A program made the translations under genes and the position numbers. Source: Flavivirga rizhaonensis (GTDB taxonomy: Bacteria > Bacteroidota > Bacteroidia > Flavobacteriales > Flavobacteriaceae). From it: 64,000 bases of DNA. Of this stretch, positions 63,561 to 64,000 are shown in pieces; the first letter of the stretch is position 1; each line of letters opens with the position of its first letter. The notes beneath the pieces were generated by a model. It ran no database searches, was not told where the DNA came from, and was given only the letters and a program-made list of their open reading frames with translations. The stretch is taken from NCBI RefSeq assembly GCF_004791695.1, contig NZ_SRSO01000027.1:1-64000 (forward strand). The letters run 5' to 3'.

Positions 63561-64000
63561 TCAAGGGGATAATCGGTTAATTTTCCAGTTATAATCTTTT
63601 TGTAGTTTAAATCTTATTCTATCGTGCAGCCTATTAGGTCGACCTTGCCAAAATTCAATTTCCACAGGCTTAACAATATACCCTCCCCAATTAGCAGGTC
63701 TTGGTATTTCTTTTCCTTCAAACTCATTCTCTAATTCTGAAAGTCTTTTTTCTATAGCACCCCTACTTTCTATAACTTGACTTTGATTCGAAACTAAAGC
63801 ACCCAACTGACTTCCTCTAGGCCTAGATTCAAAATAGCCATCACTTAAATTTTCAGCAATCTTTTCAGCTTGCCCTTTAATGATAATTTGACGTTCTGCA
63901 CCATGCCAAAAAAAGGACAAACACACATTTGGATTTTGAGCTATTGCCTTTCCTTTTTCGCTATCATAATTGGTATAAAAAATAAAGCCTTCATATGTGT
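63561..64000 (-). CDS. pdxH: pyridoxamine 5'-phosphate oxidase, C-terminal part (cut by window edge)
   Basis: The frame is open to the window end on the minus strand and codes for at least 145 residues of an FMN enzyme that makes pyridoxal phosphate. Visible motifs: GFIFYTNYDSEKGKAIAQNP, LSFFWHGAERQIIIKG, YFESRPRGSQLGALVSNQSQ and EFWQGRPNRLHDRIRF, ending KINRLSP. The start lies beyond 64000; a GTG at 63926 is internal and not the true start. Confidence 0.93.
   Translation of the reverse strand, partial: TYEGFIFYTNYDSEKGKAIAQNPNVCLSFFWHGAERQIIIKGQAEKIAENLSDGYFESRPRGSQLGALVSNQSQVIESRGAIEKRLSELENEFEGKEIPRPANWGGYIVKPVEIEFWQGRPNRLHDRIRFKLQKDYNWKINRLSP

Overview
The window is AT-rich chromosomal DNA of a marine-type member of the Bacteroidota, almost certainly family Flavobacteriaceae. 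The evidence is a type IX secretion (T9SS) adhesin cluster with PorP/SprF and PorE-like partners, a FecI/FecR/TonB-receptor operon, DUF983, DUF3822, DUF3570 and DUF4266 proteins, zinc-cysteine-free DnaX, and promoters of the Bacteroidota type (TTTG, about 19-21 bases, TAnnTTTG). No rRNA, tRNA, CRISPR array or prophage was seen. The only RNA gene found is RNase P RNA (minus strand, about 41784-42130).

Layout. 1-2900: 3' end of an IS4-type transposase, then two tandem paralogous lipoproteins separated by a MITE-like element. 2967-7058: ECF sigma / anti-sigma / TonB receptor operon on the minus strand with an 11-bp-arm palindrome upstream. 7173-8723: nnr (NAD(P)HX repair). 8906-14408: threonine operon thrA-thrB-(four-helix-bundle gene)-thrC, preceded by a 37-codon Thr/Ile-rich leader peptide and closed by a strong terminator. 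Its internal gaps carry unusual 7-bp (heptad) repeat arrays in inverted orientation. 14659-17508: a Tat-type oxidoreductase, a DUF983 protein and an AraC regulator. 17869-20848: thioredoxin-like / ApbE / DUF4266 / DUF3570 cluster. 20939-23872: ArsR-controlled cluster of thiol-redox proteins and permeases resembling arsenical resistance genes (ArsF and ArsG families). 24259-28395: gcvT, a sugar-epimerase-like protein, pterin dehydratase, yebC and an oxidoreductase. 28396-28926: a gap packed with small dispersed repeats. 28927-32384: NYN-LOTUS protein and a large zinc protease. 32610-36386: minus-strand lipid A/Kdo-type cluster (acyltransferase, KdnB-like dehydrogenase, CAT-like acetyltransferase, HAD phosphatase, KdsB). 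36622-41707: helicase, membrane protein, DUF3822, rsmD and two secreted proteins. 41784-45254: rnpB, dnaX, a lipoprotein and miaE. 45251-49517: outer-membrane barrel, ppx, ppk and sixA. 49764-62564: secreted protein, a 2374-residue repeat adhesin with a T9SS C-terminal signal, PorP/SprF, and two OmpA/PorE-like paralogues. 62899-64000: CAP-domain lipoprotein and the C-terminal part of pdxH.

How genes work together. The threonine operon takes aspartate to threonine, and the leader suggests control by charged Thr/Ile tRNA. The ppk/ppx pair makes and breaks polyphosphate. The adhesin, PorP/SprF and PorE-like proteins look like one secretion and surface-anchoring module. The ArsR operator-like sites lie before both arsR and the following redox/permease genes, suggesting one regulon.

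The signals most worth following are the heptad arrays that bracket the four-helix-bundle gene inside the threonine operon, with related arrays at other gene 3' ends; the thr leader peptide; the recently duplicated 768-bp identical block inside the adhesin; the KdnB-like gene without its usual aminotransferase partner; and the flavin-transferase cluster without an obvious flavinylated target.
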